Positions 16,864 through 24,987 of a DNA stretch of 64,000 nt are shown one piece after another. This DNA comes from UBA2882 sp045542735 (lineage in GTDB: Bacteria; Bacillota; Clostridia; Lachnospirales; Lachnospiraceae). The notes under the pieces were generated by a model. That model searched no databases. It was not told the DNA's origin and saw only the letters and a program-made list of their open reading frames with translations. The position numbers and the translations under genes are program-made. The stretch covers positions 124,001-188,000 of the forward strand of contig JAZQLQ010000021.1 in the NCBI GenBank assembly GCA_045542735.1, written 5' to 3'. Position 1 is the stretch's first letter. Each line of letters opens with the position of its first letter.

Positions 16864-18090
16864 ATGAATTATCAAGAAGCGTTGACAAAGCTACAAAAGT
16901 GGGATCAGACCCATTTGTTAAAATATTACGACGAATTGCAGGAAGCACAGCAGAAGGCCTTGTTGCAACAGATAGAGGAAACGGATTTTTCTGTTGTGGA
17001 ATGTCTGAAGCATGGACAGCAAAATCATGTGAAGGGTGTGATTACACCTATTACATCTATGGAGCTTCCGGAGATAGAGGCAAAGAAAGAACATTTTGAG
17101 GAAATCGGTATAAAGGCATTGCGGGACAAAAAAGTCGGAGCTGTACTATTGGCAGGAGGCATGGGCACCCGTCTCGGCTCCGATGAGCCTAAGGGAGTTT
17201 ACAATATTGGCTTGACCAAAGATTTATATATCTTCGAATGTCTCATTCGCAATATGCAAAAGGTAGTGGAGCAAGTGGGTGAGTTTATTCCCTTGTTTGT
17301 TATGACCAGTGACAAAAACCATGACAGAACAGTCAGCTTCTTTGAGGAGCATGATTATTTTGGCTACGACAAATCCGTTGTTTGGTTTTTTAAGCAGGAA
17401 ATGGCACCGGCTGTTAGCTACGACGGTAAAGTATTTTTAGAAAGTAAAGATAAGATATCTACATCACCAAATGGTAACGGTGGTTGGTTTGTATCTTTAG
17501 ACCGCAACGGCTTGCTTGCAAAGATTCATGAAATCGGTATTGAATGGCTCAATATTTTTGCGGTAGATAATGTGTTACAAAAAATTGCTGATCCGGTATT
17601 TATAGGAGCTGTATTGGAAAGTCAGGTAGAGGTTGGCGCTAAGGTGGTACGAAAAGCGACGCCGGATGAAAAGGTTGGAGTAATGTGTCTTGAGGATGGC
17701 AGACCCTCCATTGTGGAATATTATGAATTGAGCGATGAAATGCGAGATGAACGTAATGAAAAGGGAGAGTATGCTTACAATTTTGGTGTGATTTTAAATT
17801 ATCTGTTTTCAGTCAGTGCATTGGAGCGGATCATGTCCAAGGATCTTTCTCTCCATATTGTTGAAAAGAAAATTAATTGTTTGGATACAGAGGGTAATGA
17901 ATTTAAACCGGATGTGCCCAATGGATATAAGTTTGAACAATTGGTGCTTGATATGATTCATGATTTGGATAGCTGTTTGCCTTTTGAGGTTGTTCGTGAT
18001 AGAGAGTTTGCGCCTATTAAGAATCCTACCGGTGTGGACAGCGTGGAAAGTGCCAGAGAGTTATTAAAGAAGAACGGCATAGAATTATAG
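16864..18090 (+). CDS. UDPGP-family nucleotidyltransferase (UDP-sugar pyrophosphorylase)
   Basis: This is an enzyme of the eukaryotic-like UDP-glucose / UDP-N-acetylhexosamine pyrophosphorylase family, making UDP-sugar and PPi from UTP and a sugar 1-phosphate. The nucleotide-binding loop LAGGMGTRLGSDEPKG starts at residue 96. GNGGWFVSL (substrate loop) and IFAVDNVL follow in family order. The length of 408 fits. Which sugar is used (GlcNAc, Glc or Gal) cannot be decided; galE directly downstream (20 bp) suggests a role in supplying UDP-Glc/Gal or UDP-GlcNAc/GalNAc for surface glycans. Confidence 0.88.
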   Translation: MNYQEALTKLQKWDQTHLLKYYDELQEAQQKALLQQIEETDFSVVECLKHGQQNHVKGVITPITSMELPEIEAKKEHFEEIGIKALRDKKVGAVLLAGGMGTRLGSDEPKGVYNIGLTKDLYIFECLIRNMQKVVEQVGEFIPLFVMTSDKNHDRTVSFFEEHDYFGYDKSVVWFFKQEMAPAVSYDGKVFLESKDKISTSPNGNGGWFVSLDRNGLLAKIHEIGIEWLNIFAVDNVLQKIADPVFIGAVLESQVEVGAKVVRKATPDEKVGVMCLEDGRPSIVEYYELSDEMRDERNEKGEYAYNFGVILNYLFSVSALERIMSKDLSLHIVEKKINCLDTEGNEFKPDVPNGYKFEQLVLDMIHDLDSCLPFEVVRDREFAPIKNPTGVDSVESARELLKKNGIEL

Positions 18091-18110
18091 ACAGAAAGGA
18101 TAAAGAAATA

Positions 18111-19127
18111 ATGTCAATTTTAGTTACAGGCGGTACCGGTTTTATCGGTAGTCATACCGTATTAGAGCTCTTAAGTGCGGGATATGATGTAGTGGTTGTG
18201 GACAATCTTTGCAACTCAAGTAAAGAATCCTTAAAAAGGGTAGAAGAGTTGACCGGCAAAAAGGCGAAGTTTTATGAAGTTGATATTTTGGATAGAGAGG
18301 CTTTAGAAGAGGTTTTTGATAAGGAAGATATCGACAGCTGTATCCATTTTGCGGGCCTAAAAGCCGTAGGAGAATCGGTACGTATGCCCTGGGAGTATTA
18401 TCACAATAATGTGGGTGGTACGTTGGTGCTTACTGATGTGATGCGTAAACATGGTGTGAAGAATATCGTATTTTCTTCTTCTGCTACTGTTTATGGAAAG
18501 CCGGAGTCTGTGCCGATTACGGAACAGGCAAAATTAGGGGAGATTACCAATCCTTATGGTCGGACAAAAGCAATGCTGGAGCAGATTTTATCTGATATGC
18601 AAAAGGCGGATGAAGAATGGAATGTGATTTTGCTTCGCTATTTCAATCCGATTGGCGCCCATGAAAGCGGACGTATCGGAGAAAATCCCAACGGCATTCC
18701 CAACAACCTGATGCCGTATATAACACAGGTGGCAGTAGGTAAGTTACCTGCTTTGGGAGTATTTGGTGATGACTATGATACACCGGACGGAACCGGTGTC
18801 AGAGATTATATCCATGTAGTAGATTTGGCATTAGGTCATGTAAAAGCCATTGAAAAGATGCAACAGAATCCCGGACTTAAGATATACAATTTGGGAACCG
18901 GCATCGGATATAGTGTGTTGGATATTGTCCATAACTTTGAAAAGGCAAGTGGCGTGAAAATCCCCTATGAGATTAAGCCCCGCAGAGCCGGTGACATCGA
19001 TACCAATTATGCGGATGCATCTTTGGCAAAGGTGGAATTGGGTTGGGAGGCCACACGTGGTATTGAAGAGATGTGCCGTGATTCCTGGAATTGGCAAAAG
19101 AATAATCCCAACGGATATGCTGATTAG
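18111..19127 (+). CDS. galE: UDP-glucose 4-epimerase
   Basis: GalE is a short-chain dehydrogenase-type enzyme interconverting UDP-glucose and UDP-galactose with bound NAD. GGTGFIGSHT (7-16) is the Rossmann loop. FSSSATVYG supplies the catalytic Ser/Thr. Y149 and K153 in NPYGRTK form the YxxxK pair, and the C-terminal RRAGDIDTNYAD is typical. The length of 338 is normal. It is the second gene of the nucleotide-sugar operon, followed by a strong terminator. Confidence 0.95.
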   Translation: MSILVTGGTGFIGSHTVLELLSAGYDVVVVDNLCNSSKESLKRVEELTGKKAKFYEVDILDREALEEVFDKEDIDSCIHFAGLKAVGESVRMPWEYYHNNVGGTLVLTDVMRKHGVKNIVFSSSATVYGKPESVPITEQAKLGEITNPYGRTKAMLEQILSDMQKADEEWNVILLRYFNPIGAHESGRIGENPNGIPNNLMPYITQVAVGKLPALGVFGDDYDTPDGTGVRDYIHVVDLALGHVKAIEKMQQNPGLKIYNLGTGIGYSVLDIVHNFEKASGVKIPYEIKPRRAGDIDTNYADASLAKVELGWEATRGIEEMCRDSWNWQKNNPNGYAD

Positions 19128-19147
19128 ATACAGATTCCAATGAAAAC

Positions 19148-19185
19148 AAAAAGACCTTCCGTTAAAGGAAGGTCTTTACTTTTTG
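19148..19185 (+). terminator. intrinsic terminator after galE
   Basis: The perfect repeat aaagaccttcc / ggaaggtcttt with a 6-nt loop is followed by actttttg. A-runs upstream also make it usable by the convergent PAQR gene. Confidence 0.88.
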
Positions 19186-19201
19186 TATAAAAAGAATGTT
19201 G

Positions 19202-19849
19202 TTATATAACATATTGATACATAAAGATAAAGTGACAAAAACTACCGGCCATGATAAATAAATGGAAAATTTCATGGGAGCCAAAATGGATATGCTTGTT
19301 ATTGAAAACCTCCAACTTCAGGGCATAAATCACACCGCCTACGGTATAAAGAAGTCCACCGCCCAGAAGCCACAAGAAAGCTTCGAATGAGAGCGAAGTA
19401 ATGATTGCTTTTACAACACTGATGCTCAACCAACCCGTGCCAATATATATAACTGAAGAAAACCATTTGGGGCAGGTAATCCAAATCGCTTTGATTAACA
19501 TACCGCCCAGTGCAATACCCCAAACAGCCAGTAACATACGGTAGCCTGTGTGTTGATCCAATACCAATAAGCATACAGGAGTGTAAGAGCCTGCAATCAT
19601 AATAAAAATCATCATATGGTCAATTTTTCGGAAACGTTTAATGATATGTGGTGCCACGTTCACTGAATGGTAAGTAGTACTTGCACCATATAATAAAATC
19701 ATGCTGCTGATAAAAACAAACATGGCAACGGTATAAATAGTACCATATGAAGAGGCTTTGATTAAAAGCGGAATGGCACCGCCCATTGCCATCAACATAG
19801 CTGCAAAATGTGTAATTGCACTTCCGGGTTCACGAATTGATATTTGCAT
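19202..19849 (-). CDS. PAQR family / hemolysin III-like membrane protein
   Basis: The protein has 215 residues with seven membrane helices (YqfA/TrhA-hemolysin III group of the PAQR superfamily). The three conserved polar sites expected to bind Zn are present: STTYHS, KIDHMMIFIMIAGSYTP and the C-terminal HFGSHEIFHLFIMAGSFCH. Bacterial members are linked to membrane energy and lipid homeostasis; the old hemolysin name is probably misleading. The start follows aggagg. Monocistronic on the minus strand. Confidence 0.92.
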   Translation of the reverse strand: MQISIREPGSAITHFAAMLMAMGGAIPLLIKASSYGTIYTVAMFVFISSMILLYGASTTYHSVNVAPHIIKRFRKIDHMMIFIMIAGSYTPVCLLVLDQHTGYRMLLAVWGIALGGMLIKAIWITCPKWFSSVIYIGTGWLSISVVKAIITSLSFEAFLWLLGGGLLYTVGGVIYALKLEVFNNKHIHFGSHEIFHLFIMAGSFCHFIFMYQYVI

Positions 19850-19988
19850 AAAGCTCCTCCTAAATACAACAAGTAGTTTTAAAAACTACGTCTTGATATT
19901 TTGATGTTACAACATATTATTTCGAATGTCAAACTATTTATGCATGAAATGTAAAATATTTTTTGCGTTAAGAGCAATCTGGGGGTTC

Positions 19989-20017
19989 TTTACACAAAAG
20001 ATATGTAGAGTTATAAT
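19989..20017 (+). promoter_or_regulatory. sigma-A promoter for hflKC
   Basis: TTTACA (19989-19994), an exact 17-bp spacer and TATAAT (20012-20017) lie about 60 bp before hflK. The rest of the divergent gap 19850-20078 is AT-rich and shows nothing else recognisable. Confidence 0.75.
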
Positions 20018-20078
20018 ATCCAATAGTCAAAAGTTGTGTGATTTGACGAAAATACATATATAGAAAAGGGGTCTTAAT

Positions 20079-21062
20079 ATGTTTAAGAAAAAAGACAGAA
20101 ATGTGGTGGACGAAAAGCCGGCAGGAGCAGGATGGAACGAACTGAAAAAGAAACTTTTGTGGGTTTTCCTTGGTGCGTTTGTAGTCATTACCCTGTTTCA
20201 ATCCGTATATTCTTTGGAAGAGGATGAATATGCATTGATTGAAACCTATGGTTACGTGCAAGTGATTGAGACACCGGGTATTAAATTTAAAATTCCATAT
20301 GTACAAAATGTATATAAAGTCAGCAAAGCATCCAAACAGTTTGCGGTTGGTTATGACTTGGAAACTGAAGAATCCATTTATAAAGAATCTTTTATGATTA
20401 CCAGTGATTATAACTTTGTAAATGTGGATTTTTATTTTGAGTACTATATTACCGATCCGGTAAAATATTTTTATGCATCGGAAGAACCGGAAGTTATTGT
20501 AAAAAATCTGGCGCAGAGTTATATCCGTGATACGGTAGGAACCCATAGCGTAGACGAAGTTTTAACGACCGGAAAATATGAGATTCAATCAGAAGTTAAG
20601 ACAAAGCTTCAGGAGCGTTTAGAACTGGAGGATATCGGAATCCAGATTACAAATGCGGTTATCCAGGATGCGGAAGTGCCTACTGAGGAGGTTGCACAAG
20701 CCTTTAAGAATGTAGAAGATGCAAAGCAGGGCATGGAAACGGCTATTAACAATGCCAATGCGGATGCCAATACCAGAATTCCGGCTGCCAATGCAGAAGC
20801 GGACCGTATTATTACAGAGGCCAATGCAGAGAAAGAGGCATTGATTGCAGAGGCGGAAGGACAGACAGCCCGTTTTAATTCCTTATATGCAGAGTATGCT
20901 AAGTTCCCGCTGATTACCAAGCAACGTATGTTCTATGAAACCATGGAAGAAGTGCTTCCGGATATGAAAATATATATCAGTGACGGTTCTACAGAGACAT
21001 TGCTTCCCTTAGAACCCTTTAGCACAGTAGAAATGAATCAGACCGGAGAGGAGGAACAATAA
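20079..21062 (+). CDS. hflK: FtsH protease modulator HflK (SPFH domain)
   Basis: HflK is an SPFH/Band-7 membrane protein which, with HflC, forms a cage around the FtsH protease. One membrane helix lies near residues 23-43, then the SPFH domain (EDEYALIETYGYVQVIETPG, ITDPVKYFY), followed by a long Ala/Glu-rich coiled coil with repeated NANADAN/EANAEKE segments. The length of 327 fits. The upstream ribosome site is aaaggggt. The stop overlaps the hflC start by one base (TAATG), indicating coupling. Confidence 0.9.
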   Translation: MFKKKDRNVVDEKPAGAGWNELKKKLLWVFLGAFVVITLFQSVYSLEEDEYALIETYGYVQVIETPGIKFKIPYVQNVYKVSKASKQFAVGYDLETEESIYKESFMITSDYNFVNVDFYFEYYITDPVKYFYASEEPEVIVKNLAQSYIRDTVGTHSVDEVLTTGKYEIQSEVKTKLQERLELEDIGIQITNAVIQDAEVPTEEVAQAFKNVEDAKQGMETAINNANADANTRIPAANAEADRIITEANAEKEALIAEAEGQTARFNSLYAEYAKFPLITKQRMFYETMEEVLPDMKIYISDGSTETLLPLEPFSTVEMNQTGEEEQ

Positions 21063-21931
21063 TGAAAAAGAAATCAACAATTATAGTATTATTAGTTGCA
21101 GTATTTATCATCCTGATGTCCTCCATGGTTGTGACCAAACCGGGTGAATATCGAGTGATTAAGCAGTTTGGTAAAATTGTCCGGGTAGAAGAAAACGATG
21201 GATCTTCTTATGGATTGAGCTGGAAAATTCCTTTTATCCAGACAGAAACCGTAATTAGTGCCAAGGTACAGTTAAGTGACTTGCCGGCCAGTGATGTTAT
21301 GACATCCGACAAAAAATCCATGATATCGGATTGTTTTGTTATGTGGAAGATTGATGATCCGGTTAAGTTTATTCAGAAGCTGAGCGGATCGGAACAGAAT
21401 GCAGAATCCCGTATCAGTTCTAACGTATACAATGCATTGAAAAATGTCATTAGTAGTTTAAGTCAGGAAGAACTGATATCCGGTAGAGATGGTGAACTGG
21501 CAGAAATTTTAACTGAAAAATTAGGTGATAATCTGGATGCCTACGGCATTGAAGTGATTAAAATTGAGACCAAGATGTTAGACTTGCCTGAGGAGAATAA
21601 AGAAGCTGTATACAGTCGTATGATTTCAGAGAGGAATAACATTGCAGCGTCTTATAAAGCACAAGGTGAACAGAAGGCTCAGGAAATTAAAAATGATACC
21701 AATGAGCAGGTGACAATCTTGTTGGCGCAGGCACAGAAACAGGCGGATACTATTGTGGCAGAGGGTGAAGCAGAATATATGCGTATCTTAAGTGCCGCAT
21801 ATAATGATGAGAGTAAAGCAGAGTTTTACACCTTTGTAAGACAGTTGGATGCGGTTAAGGCGACTTTAAAAGATGGCGAAAATACTATTGTATTGGATAA
21901 AGATTCGCCCATAGCAGAGCTTTTTTATTAA
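21062..21931 (+). CDS. hflC: FtsH protease modulator HflC (SPFH domain)
   Basis: HflC is the partner SPFH protein: an N-terminal membrane helix (6-24), then TKPGEYRVIKQFGKIVRVEE and IDDPVKFIQ, then the HflC-typical SRMISERNNIAASYKAQGEQ region and a coiled coil. It acts with HflK at the outer face of the cytoplasmic membrane to restrict FtsH. The 1-bp overlap with hflK and ggaggaa upstream support the start. A hairpin terminator follows 10 bp downstream. Confidence 0.9.
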   Translation: MKKKSTIIVLLVAVFIILMSSMVVTKPGEYRVIKQFGKIVRVEENDGSSYGLSWKIPFIQTETVISAKVQLSDLPASDVMTSDKKSMISDCFVMWKIDDPVKFIQKLSGSEQNAESRISSNVYNALKNVISSLSQEELISGRDGELAEILTEKLGDNLDAYGIEVIKIETKMLDLPEENKEAVYSRMISERNNIAASYKAQGEQKAQEIKNDTNEQVTILLAQAQKQADTIVAEGEAEYMRILSAAYNDESKAEFYTFVRQLDAVKATLKDGENTIVLDKDSPIAELFY

Positions 21932-21937
21932 ATAAAG

Positions 21938-21972
21938 AAAGGGTGTGTTCCATAACGGAATGCACCCTTTAA
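21938..21972. terminator. hairpin terminator between convergent genes
   Basis: An imperfect repeat aaagggtgtgttcc / ggaatgcaccctttaat lies between hflC and the small minus-strand gene, with A and T runs on the two sides. It probably acts on both strands, and its end overlaps the stop of the minus-strand gene. Confidence 0.65.
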
Positions 21973-22235
21973 TCTTCTTCGATGACCTGTATTTCCAGAT
22001 AATCAAAAGGTATCTCTTCTATAAAATTATCCTGATAAAAACGTGCTTTATCATGACGTTTGAATTCGGTAATGGTTTTATCCAGCCAAATCGGTTTGCC
22101 AAGATCAAATTTGTAACATATTTCATCCAATCCGCGAAAGACCTTGTGTGTACGCGTGTCATTGCTTTCTTCCTCAAATACCGTATCCTGTAGCAGATGG
22201 TTGTCTTTCCATATTTTTCCCCATAAACGAAACAT
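21969..22235 (-). CDS. conserved 88-residue hypothetical protein
   Basis: This small acidic protein has the text MFRLWGKIWKDNHLLQDTV, KPIWLDKTITEFKRHDKAR and FDYLEIQVIEED. I recognise the same pattern (W-K-DN-L..D, KP-WL, EFKRHDK, FDYLE) as a conserved hypothetical of Clostridia, without a known function. The good ribosome site (aggaagg, 8 bp) and the convergent terminator also argue that it is real rather than a shadow frame. No signal peptide or membrane segment. Confidence 0.75.
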   Translation of the reverse strand: MFRLWGKIWKDNHLLQDTVFEEESNDTRTHKVFRGLDEICYKFDLGKPIWLDKTITEFKRHDKARFYQDNFIEEIPFDYLEIQVIEED

Positions 22236-22426
22236 GTTTTGCTTCCTTCCTGATAATTAAGTGAATTAAACAATTGTAAGATTCTGTGGCATATTATAGC
22301 AAAGGAAAGAAAGCGGGGCAATAGATTTTAATTGTGAATTTTTCATTAATTATTGTGTATTTTGTACATTTTTATAAAAAATATGTTAAAATGTTAATAT
22401 AATTTTACTACAGAGGTGAACTAGAG

Positions 22427-23098
22427 GTGGAAATCAAACAAGGACGCAGCAATGATGTGGAAAGCTGGGAAGAAGTTGTATTGATTTACAATTCTGCATT
22501 AAAAGAGATCGGGACTAAGCTGGAGATATTAAATGATGAGTTTCAGCATGTACACCAGTACAATCCCATTGAACATATCAAATCCCGAATTAAACGGCCA
22601 CAGAGTATTGTAAAGAAGTTAAAAAAACATGGTTATGAATCGACCATTGATAATATGGTGAAGTATGTAAATGATATTGCAGGTGTGCGTGTTATTTGTT
22701 CCTTTACTTCTGATATTTATCGTATTGCGGAGATGATTATCAATCAAAATGATATCAAAGTAATTTCAGTAAAGGATTACATTTTGAATCCTAAGCCCAG
22801 CGGATATAAGAGTTATCATCTGATTGTGACCATTCCCATTTTTTTGTCTGATCGTATTGTGGATGCCAAAGTTGAGATACAGATCCGTACGGTAGCCATG
22901 GATTTTTGGGCAAGTTTAGAGCACAAGATCCATTACAAATTCGAGGGAAATGTACCGATGCATATTAAGAGGGAATTGGTAGAATGTGCCAATATGGTTT
23001 CGGATTTGGATGCTAAAATGTTGTCTTTGAATGAAGAAGTGCATTCATTGGTCAAGACGGATACCCATGTCACGGCAGCAGAATTGGCAGATATGTAA
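22427..23098 (+). CDS. relQ: RelQ-type small alarmone synthetase (GTP pyrophosphokinase)
   Basis: This is a single-domain (p)ppGpp synthetase transferring pyrophosphate from ATP to GDP/GTP. The RelA_SpoT synthetase core is complete: HIKSRIKRPQSIVKKL, DIAGVRVICSF, NPKPSGYKSYHL, VEIQIRTVAMDFWASLEHKI. No hydrolase or regulatory TGS/ACT domains are present, and the length of 223 matches RelQ/YjbM proteins, which form tetramers. The start is GTG, preceded by agaggtg. An AT-rich leader with TATAAT-like boxes lies at about 22360-22403. Followed by a terminator. Confidence 0.92.
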   Translation: MEIKQGRSNDVESWEEVVLIYNSALKEIGTKLEILNDEFQHVHQYNPIEHIKSRIKRPQSIVKKLKKHGYESTIDNMVKYVNDIAGVRVICSFTSDIYRIAEMIINQNDIKVISVKDYILNPKPSGYKSYHLIVTIPIFLSDRIVDAKVEIQIRTVAMDFWASLEHKIHYKFEGNVPMHIKRELVECANMVSDLDAKMLSLNEEVHSLVKTDTHVTAAELADM

Positions 23099-23114
23099 TT
23101 ATATATGAGTTAAC

Positions 23115-23155
23115 AAAAGCAATTCTACACGGAGTGTAGGGTTGCTTTTATCTTT
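23115..23155 (+). terminator. intrinsic terminator after relQ
   Basis: The repeat aaaagcaa..ctacac / gtgtag..ttgctttt with a small loop and one mismatched pair is followed by tatcttt. Confidence 0.75.
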
Positions 23156-23179
23156 GTATAAGGTCTATAAAATGAGGAG

Positions 23180-23208
23180 TGCCCAGACACCTTTCGGCGC
23201 CTGGGCTA
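23180..23208. other. GC-rich hairpin in 391-bp intergenic region
   Basis: The gap 23099-23489 contains, after the relQ terminator, a stem gcccag..cc / gg..ctgggc around tttc, standing out from AT-rich surroundings. There is no T-run behind it. The rest of the gap (23220-23400) is A-rich with no gene that I can support. Confidence 0.4.
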
Positions 23209-23413
23209 TTATGAAAAAATTTATCTATGTCTGTAATGTATGACTACATTACGTAGTTCGTTGTTGGTAATATTTATATTAAAACAGAAATATGAACAAA
23301 CTATGAACAAGCGGTGAAAAAATGGTTAATACTTACAAGGAAACAAAAAGAAAGAGATAAAAAGTGTACAAAATAGACAAAAGAATGCAAAAAATATGGC
23401 GAAAAGCAAAAGG

Positions 23414-23442
23414 TTGTAAAAGAAAATGATACATGATAAAAT
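23414..23442 (+). promoter_or_regulatory. sigma-A-like promoter for coiled-coil protein gene
   Basis: TTGTAA (23414-23419), a 17-bp spacer and TAAAAT (23437-23442) lie 47 bp before the GTG start. Confidence 0.55.
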
Positions 23443-23489
23443 AAAAACGATACTTTAAAACCGAAGTTTCGTATACGGAGGGTATTTTT

Positions 23490-24371
23490 GTGGATAATTT
23501 TATGGACAAATTGGCAAAGAGATTTAATGCCGGTGAGATCATTAGAGCAAATGCGCAGGCAGAAGCGCGTGATATGAAGAGAATGCAGGAGCGTACAGCA
23601 GAATATGAGCGTATGATGCAGGAAATGCGCCGCCTGAATTTAAAGAATGTAGAAATGACTGAGCAGGTACAGCAGTTAATCCAGTGCGGTATTGAACAGT
23701 TTGAAGGATATGGCAATGATACGGCAACGATGGTCAGTGCTGTTGATTCTACCAAGGAAGATGTACTTTCTATTAAAAACAGCGTGATGGATGCGTCTGC
23801 TAAAACAGATGGTGGATTCTCTCGTATGGATAGTAAATTGGATACAGTTGAACGTGCGTTGACTGACAATTTGCGTCAAAATCAGCAGGCTGTATCAGAG
23901 GCACTCAGAGAATTGGAAGCCCGTCTCGAAGAGCAAATGAAGGCTGATAATAATATGGACATGGCTTTCGAGCGTATTGAGACTGCTATTTCCACAAGCA
24001 GATATGCGACAGAAGGAAATATCCGTGAGATGTCTGAATTGATTGGTCAAATGCAGACATCGGTTGCACAGATGGAAGAGATTATCCGTAATACAAGAGA
24101 AATCCTGATTGCAACCCGTATGAGCGTCGAGGAAGGCAATAAACATCTGGAAGAGCATATTCATAAGGAAAACGTACGCGTGTACCGGAATGTACAGGCG
24201 GTTGTTGTTGAGGAAGCAACCAAGCGTGCAAGAGATATGGGTGTGCGTATGGATCAGATGGAATCCAATATGAAGAAAAACAGTGGCTTGAAGCCTTTGG
24301 TTGTATTTACTTTATTGTTGGCACTTGCTTCTGTAGCTATGCAGGTATTGCAGATTCTGCAGATTCTTTAA
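23490..24371 (+). CDS. coiled-coil protein with C-terminal membrane anchor, unknown function
   Basis: The 293 residues are nearly all charged helix with heptad patterns (RMQERTAEYERMMQEMRRLN, LDTVERALTDNLRQNQ, IGQMQTSVAQMEEIIRNT). They end in one hydrophobic helix LVVFTLLLALASVAMQV followed by LQILQIL. This is a tail-anchored coiled-coil layout. I do not recognise a family. The GTG at 23490 was chosen because ggaggg is 6 bp upstream; the in-frame ATG at 23502 is too far from it. A flavin reductase gene follows after 42 bp. Confidence 0.7.
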   Translation: MDNFMDKLAKRFNAGEIIRANAQAEARDMKRMQERTAEYERMMQEMRRLNLKNVEMTEQVQQLIQCGIEQFEGYGNDTATMVSAVDSTKEDVLSIKNSVMDASAKTDGGFSRMDSKLDTVERALTDNLRQNQQAVSEALRELEARLEEQMKADNNMDMAFERIETAISTSRYATEGNIREMSELIGQMQTSVAQMEEIIRNTREILIATRMSVEEGNKHLEEHIHKENVRVYRNVQAVVVEEATKRARDMGVRMDQMESNMKKNSGLKPLVVFTLLLALASVAMQVLQILQIL

Positions 24372-24413
24372 ACTGCGGCAGTCGTTGAAAAATATATCGG
24401 AGATATAGATAAC

Positions 24414-24983
24414 ATGGGTAAAGTTTCGTTTAAGCCCGGTAACATGCTCTATCCGTTACCGGCAGTACTCGTTACAGTGACAGATAAAGATGGAAATGAT
24501 AATGTGCTGACCATCGGTTGGGCAGGAACTATTTGTTCCGATCCGGCGATGGTCTCCATTTCGGTTAGACCGGAGAGATATTCTTATCATATGATAGAAG
24601 AGACCGGGGAGTTTGTGATTAATCTCACCACTAAAGAGTTGGCTTTTGCTACGGACTACTGCGGTGTAAAAAGTGGTAGGGATGTAGATAAGTTTAAAGA
24701 AATGAAACTTACTAAGTTGCCGGGACAAAAGGTAAAGGCCCCTTTGATTGCAGAAAGTCCGGTAAATATTGAATGTAAAGTTACACAGTCTGTGAAGCTT
24801 GGGACACATGTGATGTTTATGGCCACAGTGGAGGCTGTGACGGTGGATGATGCCTATATGGATGAGAAAAACACCTTTCATTTAAATCAGGCAGATCCCA
24901 TTGTATATTCCCATGGTGAATATTACACCTTGGATAAAATGATCGGTAAATTCGGTTATAGTGTAAGAAAGAAGAAAAAATAA
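24414..24983 (+). CDS. flavin reductase-like / flavoredoxin family protein
   Basis: This is an FMN-binding split-barrel protein of the flavin reductase/flavoredoxin group. Typical text: MLYPLPAVLVTVTDKDG at the N-terminus, TIGWAGTICSDPAMVSISVR (flavin-binding strand and loop), FVINLTTKELAFATDYCGV and a C-terminal HGEYYTLDKMIGKFGYSVRKK. Members pass electrons via bound FMN; the physiological partner is not evident here. The length of 189 fits. The next gene starts 4 bp after its stop and is likely co-translated. Confidence 0.88.
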   Translation: MGKVSFKPGNMLYPLPAVLVTVTDKDGNDNVLTIGWAGTICSDPAMVSISVRPERYSYHMIEETGEFVINLTTKELAFATDYCGVKSGRDVDKFKEMKLTKLPGQKVKAPLIAESPVNIECKVTQSVKLGTHVMFMATVEAVTVDDAYMDEKNTFHLNQADPIVYSHGEYYTLDKMIGKFGYSVRKKKK

Positions 24984-24987
24984 ACCT

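Noticed and set aside
19202..19849. Haemolysin toxin
   Set aside because: The hemolysin III name is historical; the conserved His/Asp/Ser sites place it in the PAQR family and there is no toxin context.
19968..20546. 192-codon minus-strand frame
   Set aside because: It is antisense to hflK and its promoter, and its text is low-complexity Phe/Ile/Tyr without a motif.
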